DNA from: Jannaschia seohaensis | Lineage (GTDB): Bacteria; Pseudomonadota; Alphaproteobacteria; Rhodobacterales; Rhodobacteraceae | Assembly (NCBI RefSeq): GCF_900116765.1 | Contig: NZ_UETC01000001.1 | Coordinates: forward strand, 62,001 to 126,000 | Length of the DNA stretch: 64,000 bases | Direction of reading: 5' to 3' | Part shown: piece after piece, positions 1 through 7,721 of the stretch | Layout: every line of letters begins with the position of its first letter | Numbering within the stretch: the stretch's first letter is position 1 | The notes under the pieces: generated by a model | Told to the model about the DNA's origin: nothing | Seen by the model: only the letters and a program-made list of their open reading frames with translations | The model's database searches: none | Program-made: the position numbers and the translations under genes

Positions 1-627
1 GACTTCGACGATTTCGAGCCCTTCGACATTCTCCAGCACGCTCATCATGCCGATGCGCCGGTCGCGGTCGGTGGCGTTACCCGGCAGGCCGTTCACCATC
101 AGGATCTTGTCGGCCTCGCCGCCCAGCAGATCCATGACCGTCTGCGCCTTGAGGCGGCCGAGCTCGACCTGGCTTTCGTTGATCTGAACCACGCGGTCGG
201 TATCGAGCACGTTGTCGAAGGGAACCAGCACGGTGCCCGCCCGCTCGGCCCGGCGAATCACTGGCTCGAAGGCGGTCGGGTTGACGGCGATGAAGGTGAT
301 GGCGTCGAAGCCGGCGGCGATGAAATTGTCGATCGCGGCGATTTGCGCGGCGCTGTCATTGCCGACGGAGACGACGTTGAACTCTTCGATCTTGGCCGCG
401 TTCTCGGGCCGGGCGGCCCAGGCCTTGGCCGCCTGAATCGCGGCAATCCGCCAGTCGTTGCCGGCAAACCCGTTCACGAAGGCGATCTTGTAGGGGCCCT
501 CTTTCGCCTCATAGCTGATCGTCGACGTCCCCGGGGCAGGAGCAAAGCACTCGGGACGATAGGTGTCGGCCATGGCAATGCCGGCGGTCGCAAACGCAAC
601 GGCCGAGCCGAGCAAAAGTGATCTCAT
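1..627 (-). CDS. Sugar ABC transporter substrate-binding protein, 5' part only (cut by window edge)
   Basis: This reads as the N-terminal 209 residues of a periplasmic sugar-binding protein of the ribose/YtfQ type (Peripla_BP_4), which delivers a sugar to an ABC importer. A Sec signal peptide is visible (MRSLLLGSAVAFATAGIAMA). After it come the fold's typical first strand (YKIAFVNGFAGNDWR), the segment around GNDSAAQIAAIDNFIAAGFD, and VNPTAFEPVIRRAERAGTVL. The ATG at 627 has a GGAGGAA ribosome site about 6 bases upstream. The gene faces the LacI-type regulator at 762 across two palindromes, so it is probably under that regulator's control. The sugar cannot be named, and the remainder of the gene and any permease lie outside the window. 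Confidence 0.85.
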   Translation of the reverse strand, partial: MRSLLLGSAVAFATAGIAMADTYRPECFAPAPGTSTISYEAKEGPYKIAFVNGFAGNDWRIAAIQAAKAWAARPENAAKIEEFNVVSVGNDSAAQIAAIDNFIAAGFDAITFIAVNPTAFEPVIRRAERAGTVLVPFDNVLDTDRVVQINESQVELGRLKAQTVMDLLGGEADKILMVNGLPGNATDRDRRIGMMSVLENVEGLEIVEV

Positions 628-646
628 TGTTTTCCTCCCAATGGCG

Positions 647-662
647 ATGTTTTCGTAAACAT
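647..662. promoter_or_regulatory. Operator-like palindrome 1 (LacI family)
   Basis: The 16-base sequence ATGTTTTCGTAAACAT is palindromic except for one symmetric base pair and has the central CG that LacI-family proteins favour. It lies 20 bases upstream of the start codon of the substrate-binding gene, with its centre 31 bases (about three helical turns) from the second palindrome. Confidence 0.6.
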
Positions 663-678
663 CGCAGCGGCACAATTA

Positions 679-692
679 TGTTTACGTAAACA
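679..692. promoter_or_regulatory. Operator-like palindrome 2 (LacI family)
   Basis: TGTTTACGTAAACA is a perfect 14-base palindrome centred on CG, a classical LacI-family half-site arrangement. It sits in the divergent region between the sugar-binding gene and the LacI regulator. Binding by that regulator is an inference from position and symmetry. Confidence 0.65.
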
Positions 693-761
693 CTTGTCAA
701 TCACATTCTCACCCTCCAAGGTTCAACCGGGCACTCGAACCAACCGCGAAAGGCCGCGCCA

Positions 762-1781
762 ATGGCCGGAAGAACGGACTCGCGGCCGACGATGGACGAC
801 ATCGCGGCGGCCGCCGGCGTCAGCCAGATGACCGTATCGCGTGTGATGCGCGGCACGGGGCAGACCTCTCAGGAGGTGCGGCAACGGGTCGAAAGCGCCG
901 CGCGAAAACTCGGCTATGTTCCGAACCGCCTGGCGACCGCCTTGCGCGACGAAACCGCGCCTCTGATCGCCGTCGTGCTCCCGACCCTGGGAAACCGCGT
1001 CTTCTCGGAGGTTCTCAACGGGGTGCATGCGACGCTGGCGGGCACCGGGCTGCAACCGGTCTTCGGCGTGACGGAATATTCCGTCGATCAAGAAGAGACG
1101 CTCGTCCGCGATCTGTTGTCCTGGCGCCCGCGCGGCATCATCCTCCCGGGGCTGGAGCATAGCGATGCCACCCGCGCCGCGATCCGGGCCTCGGGCGTTC
1201 GCGTCGCCGAGGTCATGGATATTGACGGCGAGCCGATCTCGGTCGCCTTCGGCCTGTCCCAGAGCGCGGCGGGCCGAGCCACCGCCCGTCACATGCTGTC
1301 CAAGGGCTATCGCCGGTTCGGCTATATCGGCAGCCAGGGCGGGCTCGACCTGCGGGCGGTCAAGCGCTTCGACGGGTTTCGGGCCACTATTCGCGAAGCG
1401 GGCGCCCAGATCGTCGCCGAACGTGTCCTGCCGGGCGCCTCCTCCATGACCGACGGCCGCAGGGAGACCGCCGCGATGCTGTCGGCGCAGGATCCACCGG
1501 ACGCGATCTACTATTCTAATGACGACCTGGCCGCCGGTGGCATCATGCACTGCCTCGCCGAAGGGATCGCGATCCCGGCGCAGGTCGCGCTCGCCGGGTT
1601 CAACGGCCTGGCCTTCCTCGAAGCGCTGCCGGTGCGGCTGACGACGATCGAGACGCCGCGCCTCCAGATGGGCGTTCAGGCCGCCTTGCACCTGATCGGG
1701 CAGGACAAGGACGACGCCGACACATCCGCCCCCCGCATCGTCGACCTCGGATTTCGTCTCATCGACGGCGACACCTGCTAG
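762..1781 (+). CDS. LacI family transcriptional regulator
   Basis: A 339-residue repressor of usual family length. The N-terminal helix-turn-helix (residues about 11-60) is clear: TMDDIAAAAGVSQMTVSRVM followed by the hinge segment GYVPNRLATAL. The remainder has the periplasmic-binding-protein fold of sugar-sensing repressors, with typical blocks IAVVLPTLGN, RGIILPG, RFGYIGSQ, YYSNDDLAAGG and VALAGFNG. An alternative start is M11 (position 792). It is divergent from a sugar ABC binding-protein gene, with two CG-centred palindromes between them, so it most likely represses that transport operon until a sugar binds. The effector is not predictable from the sequence. Confidence 0.93.
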   Translation: MAGRTDSRPTMDDIAAAAGVSQMTVSRVMRGTGQTSQEVRQRVESAARKLGYVPNRLATALRDETAPLIAVVLPTLGNRVFSEVLNGVHATLAGTGLQPVFGVTEYSVDQEETLVRDLLSWRPRGIILPGLEHSDATRAAIRASGVRVAEVMDIDGEPISVAFGLSQSAAGRATARHMLSKGYRRFGYIGSQGGLDLRAVKRFDGFRATIREAGAQIVAERVLPGASSMTDGRRETAAMLSAQDPPDAIYYSNDDLAAGGIMHCLAEGIAIPAQVALAGFNGLAFLEALPVRLTTIETPRLQMGVQAALHLIGQDKDDADTSAPRIVDLGFRLIDGDTC

Positions 1782-1949
1782 GGCGCGGCGGCCGCTGAAC
1801 CCGCCCGACCGACGATGCCGGGGCTTACGCCCGGCGGTGCAGGCCGGTCACCTCTTGTCGGCGGGCGGCCGGACGCCGCCATAGCGCAGGGCGCTCCGCA
1901 AGAGACCGAAGGCGACGCCCCCCCCCGGACGCGGGTCGAGAGCCAGCGG

Positions 1950-2290
1950 CCCATCGGCAGACGCCGGACCGCCGCCTCCCGCTCCGGGTCCGGGCGGCTG
2001 GCGTCGAGAAACGCGTTCAGCGGCGCGAGCCTGTCATCCTTCCGACCCGCGAGCACCCTGCGCAGGCTCTGCAAGGGGCGCTTCATCCGCCGCGCGCGTC
2101 GCCAGCCGGACCTCCAGCCCGAACATCTTCAGCGCCGATAAGACTCGGGCGATGCCCCGCTTGGGGTTTCCATAGGCGATGAAGGGCTTGCTGCAGAGGA
2201 TCGCGAAGACGACGCCATGGAAGGAGTCGGTCCCCACCGCCGGCCTCGTCCGGGAGCGGAGCTTGTCGATGTCCGCATCCCGCCTGGGCG
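1950..2290 (-). pseudogene. Remnant of a polysaccharide pyruvyl transferase (C-terminal part)
   Basis: On the minus strand near 2235-2095 the translation contains GTDSFHGVVFAILCSKPFIA, then YGNPKRGIARVLSALKMFGL and EVRL. That is the signature of the C-terminal domain of polysaccharide pyruvyl transferases (SDSFHG motif, KPF, RG..R). The family-like reading then continues in another frame from about 2086 (LQSLRRVLAGRK...FLDASR), which points to a frameshift. No N-terminal two-thirds can be found upstream. The rest of the 1782-2443 interval shows nothing else recognisable. I regard this as a decayed exopolysaccharide gene; the boundaries are approximate. Confidence 0.6.
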
Positions 2291-2443
2291 GCCTCCGCGG
2301 ATGCCGGCGATTGGGCGCCAGATCCGAACGCAACGCCCCTACGCCAAGGCGGGAGGCTCCCGGAACGCCGCCGCTCTGCGCCCCTCTGTCCCCCCTTGTG
2401 CCCCCGCCTCCCCTGAGGTCCTCTGCTCGTGGGAGGGCGTCAC

Positions 2444-3604
2444 ATGGAAACAGGACCACTCGGGCGGATCCAATCGCCGCGCATCATCCGCATCGGCGGC
2501 GGGATCGCGGCTGAAACGGCGGAGGTGCTGGAGCAGCTGGGATTGTCCCGGCCCTTGATCGTCACCGATCCGGGCGTCGCGCGGCTGCATTTGCCCAGGA
2601 TAACCGATGTGCTGGACAAAGCCGGTCTGGCCTGGGGCCTCTTCGATCGGGTCGTCGAAGATCCGACCGATCGCTGCGTGGCGGAGGGGCTCGCCGCGTT
2701 CCGCGCCGGGGACTATGACTGCGTCATCGGCTTCGGCGGCGGCAGCCCGATGGACACGGCCAAGGCGGTCTCGTTCATGGCGGTCAATCCGGGGCATGTG
2801 CGCGACTACAAGGCGCCGGCCCAGATCGACCGCTGTGGCGTGCCGATCATCCTGATCCCGACGACCGGCGGCACCGGGTCGGAGCTGACGCGATGGTGCG
2901 TCATCACCGACACCGAGAGCCCTGAGAAATACAATCTCTCGGGCCTTGCCTGCGTGGCGACCGCCGCGCTGATCGACTGGACCTTCACGGTGACCAAGCC
3001 CGCGCGCATCACCGCGGATACGGCGGTCGACAGCCTCACCCATGCCATCGAAGCCTATGTCAGCCGCAGGGCCTTTCCCTACACCGATGCCTTCGCGCTC
3101 TCGGCCATGCCGCTCATCGCCGCGCATGTGCGCCGGGCCTATGCGGACCCGGAAGACGGCCCGGCCCGCGAGGCGCTGATGCTGGCGGCCTCCCAGGCTG
3201 GCATGGCCTTCTCGAACGCCTCGGTCGCGCTGGTGCATGGGATGAGCCGCCCCATCGGCGCACATTTCCATGTCGCGCACGGGCTGTCCAACGCGATGCT
3301 GCTGCCGACGGTGACCGCGTTCTCCGTCTCGGCCGCGCCGGCGCGCTATGCGACCTGCGCCAGGGTGATGGGGATGGCGAGCGAGCGGGACAGCGACGAC
3401 ACCGCCTGCGCCAAGCTGATCGAGGGGTTGCGGCAACTCAACGCGGATCTGGCGGTGCCGTCGCCGACGGATCTGGGCCATGTCGCGGATGACGCGATGC
3501 TGACGCTCATGGCGCGGCAGGCGATTGCCTCCGGCTCCCCGGCCAACAACCCGCGCGTGCCCGATGCCGAAGACATCGTGACCCTCTACCGAGAGATGTG
3601 GTGA
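2444..3604 (+). CDS. Iron-containing alcohol dehydrogenase
   Basis: A 386-residue member of the group III (Fe-ADH) dehydrogenases, which use NAD(P)H to interconvert alcohols and aldehydes or ketones. The NAD-binding glycine loop VIGFGGGSPMDTAKA and the family block IPTTGGTGSELTRW are present, as is the metal-site region D...HAIEAYVS and SVALVHGMSRPIGAHFHVAHG, with the expected histidines. I chose the ATG at 2444 because GGGAGG lies 8 bases upstream; an in-frame GTG exists at 2429. It stands alone with no obvious operon partner, so the substrate is unknown. It could equally serve as a maleylacetate-reductase-like or lactaldehyde-type enzyme. Confidence 0.9.
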   Translation: METGPLGRIQSPRIIRIGGGIAAETAEVLEQLGLSRPLIVTDPGVARLHLPRITDVLDKAGLAWGLFDRVVEDPTDRCVAEGLAAFRAGDYDCVIGFGGGSPMDTAKAVSFMAVNPGHVRDYKAPAQIDRCGVPIILIPTTGGTGSELTRWCVITDTESPEKYNLSGLACVATAALIDWTFTVTKPARITADTAVDSLTHAIEAYVSRRAFPYTDAFALSAMPLIAAHVRRAYADPEDGPAREALMLAASQAGMAFSNASVALVHGMSRPIGAHFHVAHGLSNAMLLPTVTAFSVSAAPARYATCARVMGMASERDSDDTACAKLIEGLRQLNADLAVPSPTDLGHVADDAMLTLMARQAIASGSPANNPRVPDAEDIVTLYREMW

Positions 3605-3744
3605 GCCGGCCGGCATAGGCGCCCAAAGCGGCGCGGAGCGGAGAGCGCGGCACGATTTTCTTTGTGCGCAGGGTCCGGACGACGTAACGTAATGCAATGC
3701 GCTCCCGCCAGAGCGACGCCCCAGGACATGCGACGGAGACGATC

Positions 3745-4218
3745 ATGGCGCAGATCATCCAGCTTGTCGTCATCGCTCTGGCCACGCTCGGCATGGGCGC
3801 GGCGACGATGACCGTGATGAAGGAAGACGTTCCGGATCTTCAGGTGCCCGACGGTCCGTGGACGGCAAGCGGCGCGCTCGATGGCCGCGCCTTCGAGATC
3901 GTCGGAAAGGATACCGAAAGCGGCGCGGTCCTCGAAAATCGCATCACGTTCCGGGACGGCGCCTTCCAATCCGCGGACTGTCAGGATTACTGCGATTTCG
4001 GCTGGTCCACATATGAGACCAAGACAATCGACGGCGTGATCCATTTCACCGTGCGGACTCTGTGCCCGGACGCGCCGCACACGGTGGTGTGGTACGGGAA
4101 GGTCGAGGGCGACGCTGTCGCGCTCGATCTGACATGGACCACCCGCCGCTGGTATTGGACCAACCAGATCATCGCCACGGCAACCGGCACGCGCGTCACG
4201 GAGATCGCGGAGGGATGA
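3745..4218 (+). CDS. Uncharacterised membrane-anchored or secreted protein
   Basis: A 157-residue protein starting MAQIIQLVVIALATLGMGAA, a hydrophobic N-terminus that looks like a signal peptide or anchor. The rest is polar and predicted to be beta-rich. A cysteine cluster SADCQDYCDFGWS and a third cysteine in VRTLCPD suggest an exported, disulphide-containing domain. An upstream in-frame ATG at 3697 would add 16 unlikely residues; GGAG precedes 3745. I recognise no family. It lies 10 bases before the membrane protein at 4229, so the two may be cotranscribed. Confidence 0.65.
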   Translation: MAQIIQLVVIALATLGMGAATMTVMKEDVPDLQVPDGPWTASGALDGRAFEIVGKDTESGAVLENRITFRDGAFQSADCQDYCDFGWSTYETKTIDGVIHFTVRTLCPDAPHTVVWYGKVEGDAVALDLTWTTRRWYWTNQIIATATGTRVTEIAEG

Positions 4219-4228
4219 GGTCCGCATC

Positions 4229-4885
4229 TTGAAAGCCTCTGGCCCGTCACCGGCGACCCTCATCTTCCGGGTGGCGATCCTGGTCGCGATTCTCCTGCTT
4301 GCCACATGGGCCGCGCACGAGATCCGCGACGCGCTGAACCTGCAAATCAGACCCGACAACGAGCAGCAGGTGCACCGCGCGATCATGCTCGGCGCGGTGG
4401 CCTATATCGGTTTACTGGCGCTGCCCTTCGTGCCGGGCGCGGAAATCGGGCTGGCGATGTTGGCCGCCTTCGGCCCCGCCATCGCGCCGCTGATCTATGT
4501 CTGCACCGTCGCCTCGATGAGCTTGGCCTATGCCATCGGGCGCTTTCTGCCCATCGGCGCGCTGGAGCGTCTGCTGTCCCTGCTGCGCATGCGCCGCGCC
4601 GCTGCCCTGGTCGCCCGCGCCGCGCCGCTCTCGCAGGAGGAGAGGCTGGCCCTTCTGCTGGAGGGGCGGTCCAAGCGCGCGCTCGGTCTGGCGCTGCGCT
4701 ACCGACATGTCGCGCTCGCCCTCGCGGTGAACACGCCGGGCAACTCGCTCATCGGGGGCGGCGGAGGGATCATGATGATGGCGGGGCTGAGCGGGATCTT
4801 CTCGCCCCTGTCGACCTTCCTGACGGTCGCACTCGCCGTCTCTCCGGTGCCGTTGGCGGTGATGTTTCTCGGGCTGCGGTTTTGA
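4229..4885 (+). CDS. Small multi-spanning membrane protein, VTT/DedA-like
   Basis: A 218-residue integral membrane protein with about five hydrophobic segments. The segments LPFVPGAEIGLAMLAAFGPA and NTPGNSLIGGGGGIMMMAGL resemble the two re-entrant G/P-rich hairpins of the VTT (SNARE-associated, DedA/TVP38) family, which are linked to lipid scrambling or proton-coupled transport, but the match is loose. Translation probably begins at a TTG (4229) with GAGGGATGAGG upstream, since no ATG lies near the N-terminal hydrophobic helix. The function is not established. Confidence 0.65.
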   Translation: MKASGPSPATLIFRVAILVAILLLATWAAHEIRDALNLQIRPDNEQQVHRAIMLGAVAYIGLLALPFVPGAEIGLAMLAAFGPAIAPLIYVCTVASMSLAYAIGRFLPIGALERLLSLLRMRRAAALVARAAPLSQEERLALLLEGRSKRALGLALRYRHVALALAVNTPGNSLIGGGGGIMMMAGLSGIFSPLSTFLTVALAVSPVPLAVMFLGLRF

Positions 4886-4954
4886 GAGGCACTCGGAGGG
4901 ACGCCGGGGCGCCGAATATGCTATCCAGCCATCACACCGCCATGGAGCGCCGAT

Positions 4955-5704
4955 TTGCCCGACATCACCGACCCCTTCGCCCACCACCCCGAATTGCGCG
5001 ACCGCATCAAGGATGCGGAAACCTCCTACTTTCGGACTTTCAGCATCGCCACGATGCTCGCACAGCATCCGCATCTGGAGGTGTTTCTGCCCTGGACGCA
5101 TTCGGACGAAGCGCGCGAAGCGATCCGGGCGGAGGCTCTGGCCGGGCATGATGGCGATCTTTGGGTCTTCGCCTACGGCTCGCTGATGTGGGATCCGGCG
5201 CTCCGCTTCGCCGAGGTCCGGAGGGCCTATGCGCCCGAGCATGAGCGGCGCTTCATTCTGTTCGACGACAAGGGCGGGCGCGGCTCACCCGAGGCGCCGG
5301 GGCTGATGGCGGCGCTCGACCTCGGGGATGGCTGCGAGGGGCTCGCCTATCGGATCAGGGCCGCCGACGTGGACAGAGAGACCGAGATCCTCTTTCGGCG
5401 CGAGGTGATCGCCCCGGGCTATATCCCGACCTTCATCCCGTTGCGGATGGGCGAGCAAGACGCCTTGGCCCTGACCTTCCTCGCGGATCACGACGATCCC
5501 GACATCCGCGGCGACATCACCCGGGACGAGCAGATCCGCTACATCGCCACCGGTGCGGGCGTGCTCGGCACCAGCCGGGACTACCTCGCGAATATCGTCG
5601 ATCACTTCGCCCATCTCGGCATCACGGACGCGCACTGCGAGGATCTCTGGCGCGCGGTCGAGGACTATCCCGCCGCCCGACCCAACAAAGAGACAGCCCG
5701 ATGA
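4955..5704 (+). CDS. ChaC family gamma-glutamylcyclotransferase
   Basis: A 249-residue protein with the family glycine loop VFAYGSLMWDPALRF at about residues 71-85, where the gamma-glutamyl group binds. The likely catalytic glutamate lies in FRREVIAPGYIPTF. ChaC enzymes cleave glutathione to 5-oxoproline and Cys-Gly in the cytoplasm. It has an N-terminal extension of about 65 residues before the domain. The start is a TTG at 4955 with GGAG 8 bases before it. The stop overlaps the ATG of the dipeptidase gene by 4 bases, and a second ChaC-like gene follows, so the three are almost certainly one transcript. Confidence 0.85.
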   Translation: MPDITDPFAHHPELRDRIKDAETSYFRTFSIATMLAQHPHLEVFLPWTHSDEAREAIRAEALAGHDGDLWVFAYGSLMWDPALRFAEVRRAYAPEHERRFILFDDKGGRGSPEAPGLMAALDLGDGCEGLAYRIRAADVDRETEILFRREVIAPGYIPTFIPLRMGEQDALALTFLADHDDPDIRGDITRDEQIRYIATGAGVLGTSRDYLANIVDHFAHLGITDAHCEDLWRAVEDYPAARPNKETAR

Positions 5705-6759
5705 CCATCCCTTTCTTCGACGGACATAACGACTTTCTGTTGCGGCTGATGAAGACCCCCGCCCCACGGGAGGAGACCTGGCTGGGCAACACGGGCCGTG
5801 GCCATCTCGACCTCGCCCGGATGAAGGAGGCGGGATTCGCGGGCGGGCTCTTCGCGATCTTCGTGCCGCCCGTGTCCAGCGGCCCCCCGCCCGACTTCAA
5901 GGCGCTGATGGCCGATCCGCCCTATTCCCTGCCGATGCCGCCAGAGATGACCCATGCCCAGGCGCAGCCCGATGCGCTGACGATGGCCGGGCTGCTGCAC
6001 TGGATGGAACGCGCGGCGCCGGACGATTTCCGCGTCTGCCGCTCCGTTGCCGAGATCCGCGCGGCCATGGCCGAGGATGTCATCGCCGGCGTCATGCACA
6101 TGGAAGGCGCCGAGGCCATCGGCCCCGATCTCGACGCACTCTATCTGTTCCACGACATGGGCCTGCGCTCGCTGGGACCGGTCTGGAGCCGGACGACGGC
6201 CTTCGGCCATGGCGTGCCGATGGCCTTTCCCGGCGGACCCGATATCGGACCCGGCCTGACCGAGACGGGCTGCGACCTCGTCCGGCTCTGCGACGAACTC
6301 GGCATCCTGATCGACCTCTCGCACCTGAACGAGAAAGGCTTCGATGACGTCGCCCGCGTCTCCTCCGCGCCGCTCGTCGCCACCCATTCGAACGCGCACG
6401 CGCTCTGCGACAGCCCGCGCAACCTGACCGACCGGCAGCTGCACATGATCCGCGAGCGCGGCGGCATGGTCGGGTTCAATTTCGCGACCTTCTACCTGAA
6501 CGCGGATGGCACGGCCGATCCCGGCACGTCCTGGGACGTGATGCTGCGCCATCTCGACCACCTCATCTCCGAAGTTGGAGAGGACCATGTCGGGCTCGGC
6601 TCGGATTTCGACGGATGCGTGCTGCCCGACCTGATCGGCGACGTGACCGGCGTGCCGCGCCTCTTCGAGGCGATGGCGGCGCATGGCTACGACGCGCCGT
6701 TGATCGCGAAACTCGCGCGCGAGAACTGGCTCGCCTGTCTGGAAAGGTGCCTGACATGA
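5701..6759 (+). CDS. Membrane dipeptidase, peptidase family M19
   Basis: A 352-residue zinc dipeptidase of the renal dipeptidase (M19) family. Typical signatures are the first zinc motif FFDGHNDF, the bridging glutamate in GVMHMEGAEA, the later histidines in LIDLSHLNEKGF and APLVATHSNAHAL, and the closing HVGLGSDFDG. M19 enzymes hydrolyse dipeptides including Cys-Gly, the product of ChaC action on glutathione. There is no signal peptide, so it is probably cytoplasmic. It overlaps the ChaC genes on both sides by ATGA, which strongly supports a joint role in glutathione or gamma-glutamyl peptide breakdown. Confidence 0.92.
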   Translation: MTIPFFDGHNDFLLRLMKTPAPREETWLGNTGRGHLDLARMKEAGFAGGLFAIFVPPVSSGPPPDFKALMADPPYSLPMPPEMTHAQAQPDALTMAGLLHWMERAAPDDFRVCRSVAEIRAAMAEDVIAGVMHMEGAEAIGPDLDALYLFHDMGLRSLGPVWSRTTAFGHGVPMAFPGGPDIGPGLTETGCDLVRLCDELGILIDLSHLNEKGFDDVARVSSAPLVATHSNAHALCDSPRNLTDRQLHMIRERGGMVGFNFATFYLNADGTADPGTSWDVMLRHLDHLISEVGEDHVGLGSDFDGCVLPDLIGDVTGVPRLFEAMAAHGYDAPLIAKLARENWLACLERCLT

Positions 6760-7508
6760 CCCCCGACACGAAGGATCATCCGATCCCGCCGCTGAGCCTC
6801 ACACGCGCGCTTGTCGACCGCCTGCCGCCCCGGACGGACGAGCGCGGCCCCATCCTGGTCGCAGACCCGGAGCCGGGTTTCGAAGACCGGGTCGCGGCGG
6901 AGATCCTGAAAGACTGGAGCGATCCGCCCGGCACCGTCTGGGTGTTCGCGGCAGGCTCGCTCATCTGGAACCCGCGCATGGAGGTCGCCGAGCGTCGGAC
7001 GGCCCATCTGACAGGCTGGCGTCGGGCGTTCTGCATTTCGGACCGCCGCTTCCGGGGCTCGCCCTCGGCGCCGGGGCTGATGATGTCGGTCGATCGCGGG
7101 GGAAGCTGCACGGGCGTCGTCCTGCGGATGGATACGGGCGACGACGCCCACGCGGCCCTGGTCAGCCTGCTTCAGAAGGAACCGCCGCTTCCGCCCCAGC
7201 GCGTGGTCGCAGAAACCGAGTCCGGCCCGGTGAAGGCGATCCTCTTCGCCATCGACCCTGCCTTTCCGATCTATCGGCCCGAGCCGGAGATCGAGGAACT
7301 CGCGGATATCCTCGCCTCCTCGGTCGGGCATATCGGAACGATGGCAGAATATCTGTTGAACACGGTCATCGAGCTGGAACGGGCCGGCATCCACGACCCG
7401 CATCTCTGGCACGTCCAGGAGATGGTGGCCGAGCGGCTGAGCCGTTTGCCGGAAGCCGGCACCCGACACGGCATAGCTGGCAGCGCCCCCTCCAGGGCGG
7501 GGGCATGA
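6756..7508 (+). CDS. Second ChaC-like gamma-glutamylcyclotransferase
   Basis: A 250-residue protein whose start ATG overlaps the dipeptidase stop (ATGA). It contains a ChaC-type loop, VFAAGSLIWNPRMEV, but the tyrosine of the usual YGSL motif is alanine. The glutamate that aligns with the catalytic residue (LLQKEPPLP) seems kept. The block RRFRGSPSAPGLMMSVDRGG matches the first ChaC gene (GGRGSPEAPGLMAALDLGDG), so the two are diverged paralogues. The altered loop suggests a different gamma-glutamyl substrate or weaker activity; no experiment supports this here. Confidence 0.78.
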   Translation: MTPDTKDHPIPPLSLTRALVDRLPPRTDERGPILVADPEPGFEDRVAAEILKDWSDPPGTVWVFAAGSLIWNPRMEVAERRTAHLTGWRRAFCISDRRFRGSPSAPGLMMSVDRGGSCTGVVLRMDTGDDAHAALVSLLQKEPPLPPQRVVAETESGPVKAILFAIDPAFPIYRPEPEIEELADILASSVGHIGTMAEYLLNTVIELERAGIHDPHLWHVQEMVAERLSRLPEAGTRHGIAGSAPSRAGA

Positions 7509-7721
7509 CGCGCGGAACAGCGATCCCCCGGTCACGTCTGGATGGATCGGGGAACACGATATCTCCGTGCCGATGCCGCGACGGAGGACTCCGGGTCTCA
7601 ATCGCCCGTTGAGGCCGGTCGAACCGGGATTTGACCGCGATCAGTGCTTCCCCCTGTCCAGGTCTCGATACTGACCCCGAATTGCCCCCTTTGCCGGGCG
7701 CGCCTTACCGGAGGAGACCCC

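Noticed and set aside
2034-2459. 141-codon minus-strand frame taken as a whole gene
   Set aside because: Only its C-terminal half resembles a protein family; the N-terminal part is arginine/proline-rich noise, so I called a pseudogene instead.
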